A DNA stretch of 64,000 nucleotides from Cristatella mucedo (GCA_009760855.2 WPIO01000098.1:191001-255000), one strand, 5' to 3'. Positions 50,325 to 62,705 are shown, numbered from the stretch's first letter. Notes: generated by a model from the letters alone, not told the origin. Translations and numbers: made by a program.

Positions 50325-50480
50325 TTTTTAGCCCTGGAGTTAGGTGCTTGCTCTTCATGTCAGAGGTCGTGGGTTCGAGCCCTGCAGCTGTCGATCTTTT
50401 ATTGACCACTGCAACCGGTAGTAATAGCCGCGAAGGCTCATCTTTCGCTACACAAATGTGGCTGTTTGTTTACTCCACCA
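50325..50480 (+). mobile_element. SINE-2
   Basis: GGTCGTGGGTTCGAGCCCTG (B box), ACTGCAACCGGTAGTAATAG body, and CGCTACACAAATGTGGCTGT tail end. Confidence 0.78.
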
Positions 50481-50639
50481 CTGCACACGTGTTGCAAAAA
50501 TTGTGTAGCGTCTTCTGAGCTAAATACGCTATCACCAAATTATAGCTCGCACCGGTGCTAAACATCTGCGCAGCTGATGAGCATTGCAGCAGTTTATTAT
50601 GGAAAACAAAAATAGGTTGGAAAATTGGGTCACATAGAA

Positions 50640-51500
50640 GGGATCAATCGACATAAAACGAAGTGATCATTGTTCAGCATTGAGTGTTAGAACCGGAGAA
50701 TAGTGATCGGAAACCGCTCCCCAATTCCTGTTGGGATTCGTTGCAGAGTAATCGCTGCTTGTGAAATTGGGTGGCTCCAGCATATAGTTAGTTATAGTTA
50801 GGCATATATCTCTTTTACGGTTGCCTCGATACATCTGGCCTAGACTGTCAACGTTAGACATCCAAAGCATCGCTAGCCGAGGGGAAGTCTTATTCAGCCA
50901 ATCTTGTTAGATGTGACGAAATCCACTAAACGACTGGCTCGCTCAAAATTGGTTTCGATTTCAAATCGAATGCAAATTGTGAGTATTGTGCTACAAAACT
51001 GGTCGCTCTGGATTAAGACCCGGAAGTGTCTCAAAAACTCGAGAATCTTCCTCGTCGCGCCGCCTAAAAAGATCGGCTTGCATGGCGGTGAAACAGTAAG
51101 GAAGCAGATGGGTCTTTTTAGGATGGCTTGAATGGTCTGACATATGTTGAGCACGAGCTCAACTGCCATCTTCCCAGCTGCACAAAGATATACCTTCCAA
51201 CGCCTTGGTCCTCGTACTTAAGCGTTGAGAACTATCGAAGGAGGCTGTTTCCTATTCCCATTAGGTTGTTCCAGGCTTCTACCTCGTTACAATTCAATTA
51301 GCCTTGCCGAGAAGGTGAACGCTGACTGGCGCCAGTCGATGAAGAGTCATTTGTAATGCAACAAATAGTGATTCAGAACCGTTAGCAGGAAAATCGAAAG
51401 GTGGGCGGGGGAAAATTTTGAGAAACTTGCAACTGATGAAATTAATAGCAAGATGAGATTTTGCTGAGCAATTCAGTGGCAAAGTTCTTTGCCGATCTGT
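50640..51500 (-). other. possible eroded LINE coding region
   Basis: Minus-strand frames (50667-50870, 50894-51169, 51294-51482) are moderately long in otherwise stop-rich DNA, and their layout would fit an L2 endonuclease/linker region. No diagnostic motif is certain, so this is a suggestion only. Confidence 0.22.
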
Positions 51501-52084
51501 TAAGGAACGCGATCGATTCCCTTGATGCCTATGTACAAGTGTTGTTTGTAGCTACGTAAAAATCAGGTTGTCACCTAAGCAAGCAGCATCTTCGGTGGAG
51601 CTCGAGTTGCAAGTGATTGATACTTTGTCAGGCCAGCCTATGTTTGTGCTTGCCTGTACCTGATTCAGTGCATGCTATTAGCCAGGGGGTCCGTGTAACA
51701 GGCGGCAGTGAGTGTCTTCGTTTTTGCCTTATCTTGATGGCCACGTTCACGACACTTGTTTGCTGATGCATACTTGATTTTTTCACATCACCGCTCCTTT
51801 GTTGATAAACGTTTTTATCGCAGCGAGTTATGAGGAGCCACGGTGATAGATTCGTTAGGGTTTCTATACAACCGTTATATTATTACTGTCGTTATTATCA
51901 TCTTACTAAGCAGGTTTAGTGAGAGCACTGACCTGGCAAGCGATCACAGAGTGTTTTATGATTCCCACTCGTGGATAACTGGTTGTTTTCTATATTCAGC
52001 CACCCATAGTTTTTCTTTACTTTTGAATTGCAGGCAATAGTCGGATACTACTTGCTCTTTCGGTCGTCTGAGAGCAGCCGTAAC
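51501..52084. other. unassigned
   Basis: Nothing recognised. Confidence 0.3.
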
Positions 52085-52760
52085 TCGTACACCTACGGGT
52101 GGTACTATGCCTAGCCGGATTGAAATTTCAGCTCAGATTTGTAAGCTCAGGCCAAAACATGACGGAACTTCAAACTGAACGATAAAACCTAGAAGTCAAC
52201 ATGCTGCTTGATTTGAAGCCAGTGCAGGTCGGATAGACCGTGTGTGCTGTTGAAACTGCGACGCTTATGACAGACAAACACAGCTGCAGAGTTTTGCACC
52301 AACTGTAAGCACGTAATTGACTAAGGCTGCAAGAAGTGTGTTGCAGAGGTCGTGACGTGATATTGTAGATGAATGGAATAATTTGACTGAATTATCAATT
52401 TCTAAGAAGGCCCTAATGTTTGCTTTGTTATGCATGTAAAACTAGGCACACTTGACTTGGGAGCTGACGTGGTCGTGTTGCAAAAGGTCGCTTTGGAACA
52501 GGACACCCAGATTGTATGTAAATGCATCAGGCGATATACTGTAGGACCGATTTTGAGTTTGAAGGTTTCCAACATCTGAGTCATACTACGCTTAACCATG
52601 GCTAGCATGTCGATTGTATGATCTTTAGCTGCTTTCCAAGTGGGAAGGTCAGTAATACGCGAAGCATAGAAGTCGATGGGGGCGTGACGTTCTCGATAGC
52701 CGGTAAGAATCGAAGCACAATCACAGCTAAGTGTCATCTCGATAAAAGTCGAAGACTCGA
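52085..52760 (-). mobile_element. LINE-A fragment, RT catalytic box to C-terminus
   Basis: AGCCAGTGCAGGTCGGATAG, AGACAAACACAGCTGCAGAG and GTGGTCGTGTTGCAAAAGG follow LINE-A order. The - strand encodes KAAKDHTIDMLAMVKRSM and MLETFKLKIG, and, in another frame, a relic FYRDDT of the catalytic box. Diverged and frameshifted. Confidence 0.8.
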
Positions 52761-53929
52761 TTGTGCTTGGCGATTTCATCGGAAAGATGGAAAGTTTAAA
52801 TTGCGAAGAGCAGTGGACGAAGCAGAAAACCTCCAACTCTCCGTCGCAATTTGAAGGCACCTCGGACACTTTTTGCACGTTGACGCGAATCGCTCCGGAG
52901 TTTCCCACCGAGATAGGGCTCGAACAGCTGTTGTGCAGTGCCAGCGATGCTCTGGCGAGACGAGAGGGAGGCGCTCGAAAAGAGCTCGGCGATCGATCGT
53001 GATCGCAGGAGGCTCCCGAAAGATCGAGACAAACGAGCAGAGATACTCGTTCCCAAGACATTTTTCCTAAGAAGTTCATTTCACACCCGAAGCAATGCCG
53101 GTGTCGATGGCGCGGTTTTAGCTTTACAAAGCCAGACCGGAATTCTCGGGAATTCGCCCTGAGCTGGGCCGTTGGACAGGGGACGCGTCTGTCTGCCGAG
53201 CTCCCGGCATGCCGCAGAGCCGGCGCGCCCTGCTGGCTCTACTCCAAATGCGTCAAAATGGCGTCAGTGCTCGGGTACTTTACTTGACAGCAGCCCGCTG
53301 GCGAGCTAGACGCGAACACGAGACGAAGCAAGCGAATCAAACTAGGGCAGAGGAATGTGCCAGCAGCTGCTGCCTGCCTCTCAGGTAGCACTGACCGGCA
53401 TGCGCATGCGATAGAGACTACAGCTACCTGTGCATCTGCCTGTGCATCTACCTGCTGCTTCGCGAGCTGCTCCTGCAACCCTGAGCCCTCAAGGTGTAAG
53501 CGCTTCTACTGCAGGCTGTCGTGACAACCTGCTGCGCGGCAATGATATCGGCAACGATCCGCTGCCCTCGGGCTAGTCGCCATTAAAAATATTCCCGGCC
53601 GCGACTGTTTGACCTGGCGGTGGCTTCGGCTGACAGCCGATCGAATTGATCTCCGTCCGGGCCGATCCCAAGACTGACCTCTTATTGCGCGTGTAGACAT
53701 CTAGGTGAATGCATACAGCTATTAGCAGCCTTTGGCATTATTGAGCACTAGAAGTATCTCGATTGCCTCTCCGAACGCCTTGGTAGCACTGGCACAGTGA
53801 TACAGTTGGGTTAGGTCCTATCTTCATGGGAGATGTATGCCAGGGTGCATGTAGGTGTACACGACTTTCGTTCATCTTGGAGGCCCTATAAGTATCTGGT
53901 ATGTCTAGATGTGTTCATGAAATCCCTTA
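52761..53929. other. unassigned, partly CpG-rich
   Basis: Frames at 52763-53162 overlap on both strands. No domain is recognised. Confidence 0.35.
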
Positions 53930-54010
53930 ATAATTATAATAGTACTAATAATAGTAACACACTTGATAAAGTACCCTCAGAGAACTGAATCTCTTTAAGC
54001 GCTTTACACA
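53930..54010 (-). mobile_element. LINE-A 3' end
   Basis: AATAATAGTAACACACTTG, ATAAAGTACCCTCAGAG and CTGAATCTCTTTAAGCGC. Confidence 0.78.
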
Positions 54011-54256
54011 CTCTTCCTCTGACCTAGCTCCTTGCCAAACACAATCTCGGCTTTCATTTCTGTGCCGATAGTACAAAGCTCTACCGAAGATTTGACCCAC
54101 TTGCTCAGCCTTCATCCTCATCCGACTCAGTAGGTTACCTCTAATCTTGCATCAACCACATTCGCATTTGGATGATAACTGATTCCTGAAGATGAACAAT
54201 ACGACTAACCTAACAGTAACGAGCAAATCCAGTGTCACCCAAAAGCTGGAAGATCT
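54011..54256 (+). mobile_element. LINE-A RT fragment in opposite orientation
   Basis: The + strand reads, with stops, like the LINE-A catalytic region: RRFDPLAQPSSSSDSVGYL (cf. LSFDPSKPSSASNS), then INHIRIWM (cf. IDDISTWM) and a Q-KLE motif. It abuts an inverted LINE-A tail on the left and the LINE-B tail on the right. Confidence 0.65.
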
Positions 54257-56718
54257 AATGTAATGTAATGCATCTCCGTCAGTAACTCCACAAAGTCATA
54301 AAGGCCATGTGGGTGTTACGCAGGAGGGTTTTGTATAGCCCACTCACAGCCTAAGCGGCTTTCGGTACGCATTCGGTAGCCAAAAGACTTCGTCTCACGC
54401 AACAAAGAGAAATTGGCAAGCATAGCAGAGTCAGGAGAGCAGTTGAGGTAATGAGTAGCATAGAAGTAGCAGCTCAGGACCGCTGAAAAGGATGAGTCAT
54501 AGTCGGCAGTAGGAGAGTAGTTGTCGTTGCCTAAGAATTGTGGAAGCGAGTTCCACAGTCTAGGACCTGCAGAGCTAAAGCTTCTGTCGCCAACTGTCTT
54601 TAAGCGGAGGAATGGGACAGCGAATTTATTGTCCACACAGGACCTGAGGGTGCGAACAGGCTGAAACTGATGCAGCAGTTCAGCTAGGTATGAAGGAGCC
54701 AAGCCGTGGCGGGCCTTGTGGGTCAGCGTAAAAACTTTGCTCCGTATCCTTTGCTCCACCGGCAACCATCCTAGCTCTCTCAGCGAAGGTGACACGTGCT
54801 CAAACCGCTGGGACTTGAAGACCAGCCTTGCAGCCATATTCATAGTCCGCTGTAGTGGCATACTAGCTTTCTTTGGCAGCCCAGCAAAAATGGAATTACA
54901 ATAATCAAGCCGAGACAGAACTAAAGAGCTAGTTACATTTTTTACAAGCCACTGTGGGAGACAGCTTCTAATCTTGGATAGGGATCGGATGTGATGGCTA
55001 GCTGTAGAGGCAGTCTTCTGAATGAAGCTTTTGAAATTGAGGCAGCTGTCGAACACGACACCTAAATTTCGAGCACGTGGTGAAGGTCGCACAATAGCAT
55101 CACCTATTAGAACAGCAAAGCCTTTTAATCCAGCCACACGCTTAGGGTGTCCTATGAGAAGCAGTTTGGTTTTATCGTCATTTAATTTCAGGAAGTTTTC
55201 CGACATCCAGGATCAAATTTTGGCGAGGCAAGCATTCAGTTTCTCAGTTGCTGCAGCAGATTCCGACGGTTTAAATGACAAATACAACTGAGTATCGTCA
55301 GAATAGAAGTGATATCCTATTCCATGGGCCTTAATCACTTTTCCCAGAGGTTGCGTATAAATGGAGAACAGCAAGGGACCGAGTACAGACCCTTGAGGGA
55401 CTCCACAGGTGACCCTTCTCATGTCTGAGACCTGACCCCCACACGACACGGATTGAACACGATCAGACAAGTATGATTTAAACCACGCCAGTGCTTCGTT
55501 TTCCAGACCAATCGTTGTTCTCAATCGTTCAAGCAGAACTTCGTGATCAATGGTGTCGAAGGCAGCAGACAGATCTAGCAGAGCTAAGGCAGTGACATTC
55601 CCGTCGTCGTTGCCACGTAGAATCTCATTGTTAACACGGAGGAGAGCAGTTTCAGTAGAGTGCTGCCTCTTGAAACCTGATTGAAATGTTTCTGACATTC
55701 CATTATTTTCAATATGTTCAACTAGCTGCTTAGCAACAATTTTTTCAAGAATCTTTGATAAGAATGGAAGAAGGGAAACTGGGCGATAGTTTGCTAGGAC
55801 CTCTGTGTCTAATCCAGGCTTTTTAAGAATAGGTCTAACGATTGCCGATTTGAAGGACTTTGGGACGACCCCTTTTCCCAAAGAAGCATTAAAAATCTTG
55901 GTTACGGCAGGGCTAAGTTGGTCTGCAAGTGAAGACCACAGAGATGAAGGTGTAGGGTCTTCAGGAGACGAGCTCTTTACTAGACCTTATAAAGGCAGCC
56001 ACATCACAGGCAGAAACATCAGAGAACCTTTTAAGAAAGGTCACAGGTTGAGGAACGGCGATTGCTTTGGTCGGAGGGGGCTTAATGGAGGCACGAATGT
56101 GCACAATTTTTTCAGTAAAGAACGCTGAAAACTTTTCGGCTGAGCCCTTAATATCTGGGGAGTCAGACCTGAAAGCATTGGCCAGTAAATGGTTTACTGT
56201 CTTATAAATCTGTTTAGTGTCCGTCTGGCAGGAATTCAGTCTTCTAATGAAAAAAGAAGCCCTGTCTTTTTTAAGCTTTCGGGTGTAAACTCGAAGGAAG
56301 TCTTTAAAATTGACTAGGTCTGCCTCAGACCCCGATTTCTTGAAACGACGTTCCAGCCTGCGCTTAACACGGCGCGTCTTAAGGAGTTTTCTTGTAAATT
56401 GAAAGCAATCTCGACGACTTTGAACACGGATAGAGCGTACGGGAGCATGCTTGTCAAGAGCACTCCTGAGTGTCATGTTCATGGCATCAGTGAGGGTATC
56501 GAGGCTGCCAGTCGAGTCTGAATGCAGATCAAGAAGGCCTGCATCACAAACAGATTTCAAAAACTTGTCCATGTCAATGCTTTGTATGTTACGTCGTTTG
56601 AAAAATTCGACGTTGCCCTGCACGTACGAGGGAGCAGGAACAGTGAACGAGACCAAACAATGATCTGAGAGGGTCAGTGGGCACACCACAAAGTCTAGTC
56701 CGTAAGAATGCATCAGGG
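54257..56718 (-). pseudogene. LINE-B copy, endonuclease C-terminus to 3' tail, two lesions
   Basis: The best LINE-B copy. 5' to 3' on the - strand: the end of an APE-type endonuclease (LTLSDHCLVSFTVP), a basic linker (RRVKRRLERRFKK), [92 protein letters not shown], stop at 54316, a short 3' UTR and a (TAATG)n tail at 54257-54270. Damage seen: one frameshift near 55960 and one TGA near 55213 where the 36.3-kb copy has CGA (Arg). The element is 5'-truncated inside the endonuclease. So few lesions imply recent insertion. Confidence 0.95.
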
Positions 56719-56861
56719 ATCGTCATTCTGGCGATAATGCTCGTCATGTAGGTGCACTATTCTGGCATGACTCGTAAGACCACCCCTGGTCCTCTGCTTG
56801 GACGCCGTCAACTAGGTCACAGTGGCTGACAATGGCCGACGATGTCACCTAAGCTACAGTA

Positions 56862-56925
56862 TGACTTAAGTACCTCGAAAGAAATGGAGGTCTCCGAGGG
56901 CGCAATACCGATCAATTATTATTCT
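56862..56925 (+). mobile_element. LINE-A 3' end
   Basis: ACCTCGAAAGAAATGGAGGTC, CGAGGGCGCAATACCG, and an ATT tail. Confidence 0.65.
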
Positions 56926-57604
56926 TCTTGTTACAATTATGATTTATATAGAGATGGAGATTCAGGGTTAAGTGTGGCTGGCTACTGTGACTGCTTGAGC
57001 AACGCCGGAGGTAGAATTAGCGCTGCGTTGTGTATGCCGAGCACGAGTCGCAGTGCTACTGCGACTTTCGGCACGCAGTAGAGCCTAAATCCAACAGCGG
57101 GCAGCCATCGCTGTCTTTAGTCCTTCCCCTTCTCCGATGCATGCACTTCGGTGCTCGGTTTGACCCTTTAGCTAATTACGGCAGCTCAGCCTGGTTGACA
57201 GCAACTTTAAGTGGGGCCCAGCCTTGAGCTGTCCAAGTGTTCGAATCTGTTTGCTGTGATTCTGCTCACGTCTAACGTCGGTAAAGACCAGACCGGTGAC
57301 GGAACTCACACATTATGAATCTATCTGAAACTTTATAGCTATCTCTGAGTACTATTATCGAAGGAAGTAAAAGATCTTCGCCTTCGATATTATGCTCGTA
57401 ACGCTCAATAAATCTCAAAGTTTTTCACAGTGCTGGATTGTCCATAAATCGTAGGAACCACTTATGAACTTCGGTGACGAGAAACCGCTGCGAACGATCT
57501 GCCATCACTCCTGAACTAAATTTCCTTTATAAAAAAAATACAAATACAGCGAACGCAACGAATGTAAATAGATGCCCCAGCTTGACAGGCACGGTGAAGC
57601 GAGC
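56926..57604. other. unassigned
   Basis: Nothing recognised before the hAT target site. Confidence 0.3.
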
Positions 57605-58019
57605 GTCTAGAACAGGGGTGTCCAATCTTTTTGCGTTGGGGGGCCACATTTCAAAAAATTCAAAAGGTCCGGGGGCCACATGTAAATTGGCGTAGTTGAC
57701 CGCATCAGAAAATAAGATCGTAATTTACTATGACTATTACTATTATACTTAATAAATAAACCACAATATAATATTATTTTTTAGCATAATTATAATTAAA
57801 AATAATAAATAATAAAAATTTAATCACATGTCCTGGAAAATAATTCGATTGATATTATGGCCAATCTTTTACTTTTAAATTTTTATTTTAATAACATTAG
57901 GGCAGAAACTTATAAAACTTACAAAATTACATGACAAGGACTCATATAATATTAAAGTCTTCGGATTAATTAAATGCCACAGGTATTCAATGTCTTCTGC
58001 ACTTTAGGCATCAATGAGA

Positions 58020-60630
58020 TATTTAGTATTGCTTCTGCTTGCATAAAAAGTCTACATATGCTGCAACAGTGGATGTGGCAATTCTAAGGATTCCTGATAA
58101 ATGTTCATCTGCGAGAACGGATCGAGTCTTTGTTTTCACATTTCTCAGTCTGGAAAAAAAGCGGTTCACAGCAATATGTGCTGCCAAAAAGTGCAATATA
58201 CCTGCGAGCATGTTTGGCTAGGTTAGGAAAAGACTCTGATGAAACATACTGCTTGTAAAAGGTAACAAGGTCATGCTGATCATAAGCAGTTTTTAAATTG
58301 CTGTCATTATGAATGTCTCGATTAGTTCAAGTTGAAATTCATCAGCTGCATCAGAGGGATCAATATTAAATGGATTACTAATCATGTTCATGTCATCCGC
58401 ATGTTGTTGGAAATCCTGAAACCTCTCTTCGAATTCATCATCAAGTTTGCTAACAAGAGTGGAGTACTTCATATGAGCCAGCGTTTCAGGCGATCTTGTT
58501 GCTAGTGTTGTGAAATGTAACAGTTTCTTCTGATCTAAGTGTTTCCGGAAAAGTTTCAGCTTTTGCACAAACGGACAACACACTCATACATTTTATGGAC
58601 CAGTTGATCCTTACCTTGGAGTTTGACATTAAGATCTGCAAGATGTTTGGTCATGTCCGCCAAAAAAGTCAAGTCATTCAACCACTGCTGGTCATCGAGT
58701 AAGCCAACATTTTTTCCCTTGGTGTCATAAATGTTTTTATTTCGTCCCGAAGTGACCAAAACCTGGCTAAAGTGCTTGCCCTACTTAACCAACGGACTTG
58801 GCAGAAATAAATAACATCCCAATGATCTGATCCCAACTCTTCAAGGAAAGCCTGAAATTGTCTGTGGTTTAGCGCACGAGACCTTATCACATTGACTGTT
58901 GAAACTACATTGTCCATTACATGTTGCATGCTCAAGAGCTTTGCACATAGCTGTTCTTGGTGGATGATGCAGCGATGACTGACAATTTGGTGAGGTACTA
59001 ATTTTACCATTAAAGATACAAATCCATTAATAATAATAATAATATTGCACTTGATAAAGCGCCCTCAGAGAACTTAATCTCTTTCTAGGCGCTTTACATT
59101 TGCTGCAAAGTGATACGCAATAGAATAGTAAGTAAAATCATGCTTGAAAAACAAACAAAATGAATAACATGGTTAGGAGTTACATGCACTGGGTCAGCAT
59201 GCAAATGTGGTTAGTGGCAGCATGAACAGTGTCAGCACGCATAAGCACATCGAGGACGAATCACAAGGACCCACTAAATGCTGTCCTAAATAGGTATGTT
59301 TTTAAGTTTCTTTTAAATGTGGTCAGGTCAGGGGATGTTCTGATGCAGGTCGGGAGGGAGTTCCAGGCTGTGGGAGCATACGAGCTAAATGCACGGTCTC
59401 CAAAGGATTTAAGGTTTGTACGAGGTATTTCTAGACTGTTGGATTCCGAAAAGCGAGTGGTACGATGCTTTGCCTGATGGGGTAGTATATCTGAAAGATA
59501 GGCTGGAGCCATAGAATGAAGGGACCTAAAAGTGAGCGACAAAACCTTGAAGTCAATCCGTTGCTTGACTGGTAGCCAGTGCAGGTCGGCGAGAAGTGGA
59601 GTAATGTGGCAACTGCGACGCTCACGACAGACAAGCCTAGCTGCAGAGTTTTGCACCAGCTGCAATCGCCTGATCGCACATGCTGGTAGGCCAGTAAGCA
59701 GTGAGTTGCAGAAGTCGAGACGAGATGTCACGAATGCATGGACCAACTTGGACGTGGTATCCTTATCTAAACAAGCCCTAATTTTAGCAATGTTATGAAG
59801 CTGAAAATAGGCTGATTTGACTGTGGAGCTGATGTGGTCGTCTAACCATTGTGTCTACCTGTCATTGAAGGGGCTCCGTCTGTGGTTAAACCAATCAATT
59901 TAGTTTCAGGAAGATTAAATTTTGTGAGGACCCCCTTGACCTGATCCAAAATATCCCTCCCCTTTGTAGTGCCTTTCATTGAACATATATCCAACAGTTC
60001 TTCGATAATGACAAACTTTCCTGTTACTCCGCGTACAAACACCGACCGTTGAGCCGTATTGCTATTTCCGTGCTTTCGTCGAGGGCAAGAGAATAAAACT
60101 CGCATTCAGAAAGTCTTTTAGTGAGACTTTCTTCTATGTTGGATGCGAGCTCGTCAACTCTTCTCGCAACCGTTTGATGAGAAAGACTGACTATCTCTAC
60201 TTCTGACTTCTTTTCTGGACAGACCACACCAGTAAACAGCCTGAGGCATTCCTTAACAAATTCACCTTCGGAAAATGCTTCCGGGGGGCCGCTTAGCTAT
60301 AGCTTCAGATTACAAAACTTACTTTGGTTGAAGCCTCAGACTTGTTGTTGACTGCTGTAAGCAATGACTGCTGTACGATGTCGCTCTGTTTCAACGAGTT
60401 CACGCGATCAATTCGAAGTTGACCAGTCAGGCTGTTGTACCTGTCGCCATGCTTTTCTGAAAAATGTCGCCTAACATTGTACTCCTTTGCAACGGCAATT
60501 GTTTCTTGGCATATTAGGCACATTAACCTACCGAAGCGTTCCATTACAAAATATTCTATAGTCCAGGATGCTTTGAAAAGTCTTCCTTCTGCGTCAATCT
60601 TTCGGTTTTTGCTAGTACCCTTCACGCCAA
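58020..60630 (-). pseudogene. hAT transposase, BED-finger/GTF2IRD2-like, broken
   Basis: Read 5' to 3' on the - strand: a BED-like finger (MCLICQETIAVAKEYNVRRH with H at FSEKH), FSEGEFVKECLRLF, LALDESTE (DDE-region Asp/Glu), QRSVFVRGVTGKFVIIEELL, LIGLTTDGAPSMTGRHNG, then after the LINE insertion MVKLVPHQIVSHRCIIHQEQ, QVRWLSRASTLARFW (the hAT W motif), and a C-terminal dimerisation-like end (RSVLADEHLSGILRIA). At least three frameshifts are evident (about 60310, 60260, 60070), plus the insertion at 59029. It would have bound the TIRs and cut and pasted the element; it is now dead. Confidence 0.9.
59029..59845 (-). mobile_element. LINE-A insertion inside the hAT transposase gene
   Basis: (AAT)n tail, TTGATAAAGCGCCCTCAGAG, full 3' UTR and an intact RT C-terminal frame of ~160 codons: HAFVTSRLDFCNSLLTGLP, QLVQNSAARLVCRERRS, LADLHWLPVKQRIDFKVLSL, APTAWNSLPTCIRTSPDL. 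CCATT is duplicated at both edges (59024-59028 and 59846-59850). Removing the insert and one CCATT brings the transposase frame back together across the junction. This is the least damaged LINE-A copy here. Confidence 0.95.
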
Positions 60631-60881
60631 TGTTCCCATGAAGGCTGGCAAAATAAATCGATTCTTGTACCTTCGCGCGAAAATAGCCATTCGGACACCT
60701 TCACGCTTCTCGCGCGCATGAAGTACATCACAGCGCCTTATATTGACGTTTGCAATGATTAAAAATTAACGAAAAACATAGAGTGACAAATATTTTTGAG
60801 ATAACGTTGCGGGCCGCATAGAAGACCTCGGCGGGCGGGTTGTGGCCCGCGGGCTACGTGTTGGACACCCCTGGTCTAGAA

Positions 60882-62705
60882 GCACAGCACAGGAGTCGCA
60901 CAAGCTGAGTGACACACGCAGGTGTGCCGATGATAACCAAGTACTACACCGATACAAAGCGCCTGCAACCTAGAGCGAGTTCATATCAATAAAGCGATAT
61001 AGTCCGAAGCCGCAGCCGCCGGCTACTCGTTCACACATTCCTCGTGCAGTAGCGAAGAGCTGACTAAATACATGTAGCATACTAAATAATAACATATCCA
61101 TACTGCAAGTACATACCGTAACCATAAATTAAGATGGTTGTGAAAAATCCGACTCTTAATAATTAAGAACTGAGGAACCGCTAAGCATCTGTAGCCCAGA
61201 CATAGTCTGGCATATTTAGGATGACGAAATTGCATTGCCCTCTCCTCGCATTGACTGACCTCATCCTAGATTATGAAAGAAAGCTATCATAAAAATAAGA
61301 GTTAGTTATCCAGTCTCGACTTTGTCACTTTTTTAGAGAACATCTGCATTTCAATCAGTTGTTGTTGATCTATTGCATGTTTCATCACTGACAGCTCATA
61401 CTGCGCTGAGTTGGGCTTCAATACGTCGTCCTTTGGCCTTTGGCCTGAAGCCTGAAGGTCACCAGGGCTGCATTTGGCTGATGACAGACGAATACCGATA
61501 GCCTTCACATTCATAATCGCGCCATAATTAAAACAATCTCAAAAATAGAACAAGACCAGTGCACCCCACACTAGGGCAGATAGCTTCTCGGCTGTATGTA
61601 TGTATGTATCTCTGCTGTACGAGCGATTGTTACTTAGCAATGTTTGTCCTTGGCACTGTCTCGCCAATTAACTCTTGCCTGGCTTACATTCAGACAGGTC
61701 ACAGCTGTGTGTCCGTTGATTCTAATATTCATTGAAATAACGGCAGCAGAACTATCGGAAACATGAAGGCACGCCGACAGTGTCTCCGAAACACAGACAG
61801 CAAGAAGTCGACGAGCTCGTCGACTCTTGCTCGCTTCTCCTCCTTCTTCGGCATTGCGTAGCGCTGCTACTGCCGCGCTATGCAATGCAGCGCTATGCAA
61901 TGCAATACAACGCTATGCAACGCTACTGCAATGCTAGCTGCATTGCAAAAGCACGCTTAGTGATCCGGCAGCTGATGAGCGAGTGCCGACGACTGTCTCA
62001 ACACTCGCATAGCGCCGACGCTATCAGCAGCACGATCGTACGATTAGTGCAGCAGCTTCAGGCCAGCTAGCGTTCCAGGCCAGCAGTCCAGCGCTCGCAC
62101 CGGCAGCTCTTCTAGCGGCAGCTCTCGAAGGAATCCGCCGCCGCCGCCGCAGCTCCGCAAGCAACAATACAGTAACGATGCAGCCACAGAATGAAAAAGC
62201 CACTTCGTGCCAGTCACATCGGGCTATGGCGCCGGACATCCGCGCATTGCCTGCAGCTAGCGTCTTGCACTAGTGTAAATTCATAGCGCATCGCTTCTGA
62301 AGCCGTGCTCCAGCGGGTTTCCAGATTTAATTGAGCGGCGCTTTTACAATGTCTTGCAATCATTGGTCACGTTATCGCCACCCGTGAGTTAAAAAAGATT
62401 GACTAGCAGACGTCTCTTTCCTGCGAGGTCATTCATATGCAAAAAGTTCTTGCTTCCTAATAATCTCGGCATTTCAATTAATTAGACTGCTAGCCGTGAG
62501 TAGAGTCAAGTTGCGAAAACGCTGCCGCCAGCGTCTGCTTCATATACCGCAATTCTGCACCCACAGCAGCAAAGTTCTCAACTAAAATGTACGCCACGAT
62601 TTATCCAGACAAGCTCACGAGGCGAAAGTACTATTCCAGAAACTGCTAGAGATAAGCAAAGCTCGACTGCTCGCTAAAGTTCAGAACAGCAGCCAAACAA
62701 AGAAA
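60882..62705. other. unassigned; short GCTATGCAATGC repeats
   Basis: 61865-61955 has reiterated CGCTATGCAATGCA-like units of irregular length. 62100-62150 is GCC-rich. No gene was recognised. Confidence 0.4.

Larger units (their letters stand above)
57613..60873 (-). mobile_element. hAT transposon with 8-bp target-site duplication
   Basis: The ends are perfect 13-bp inverted repeats (CAGGGGTGTCCAA at 57613, its complement ending at 60873), both followed inward by a GGGCCACA-type block. The octamer GTCTAGAA flanks both sides (57605-57612 and 60874-60881), the 8-bp duplication typical of hAT. The transposase is on the - strand. A LINE-A of 817 bp sits inside, so the original element was about 2.4 kb. 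The TIR and protein resemble animal hAT elements related to the GTF2IRD2/ZBED5 transposase domain (recognised from memory). Confidence 0.95.
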
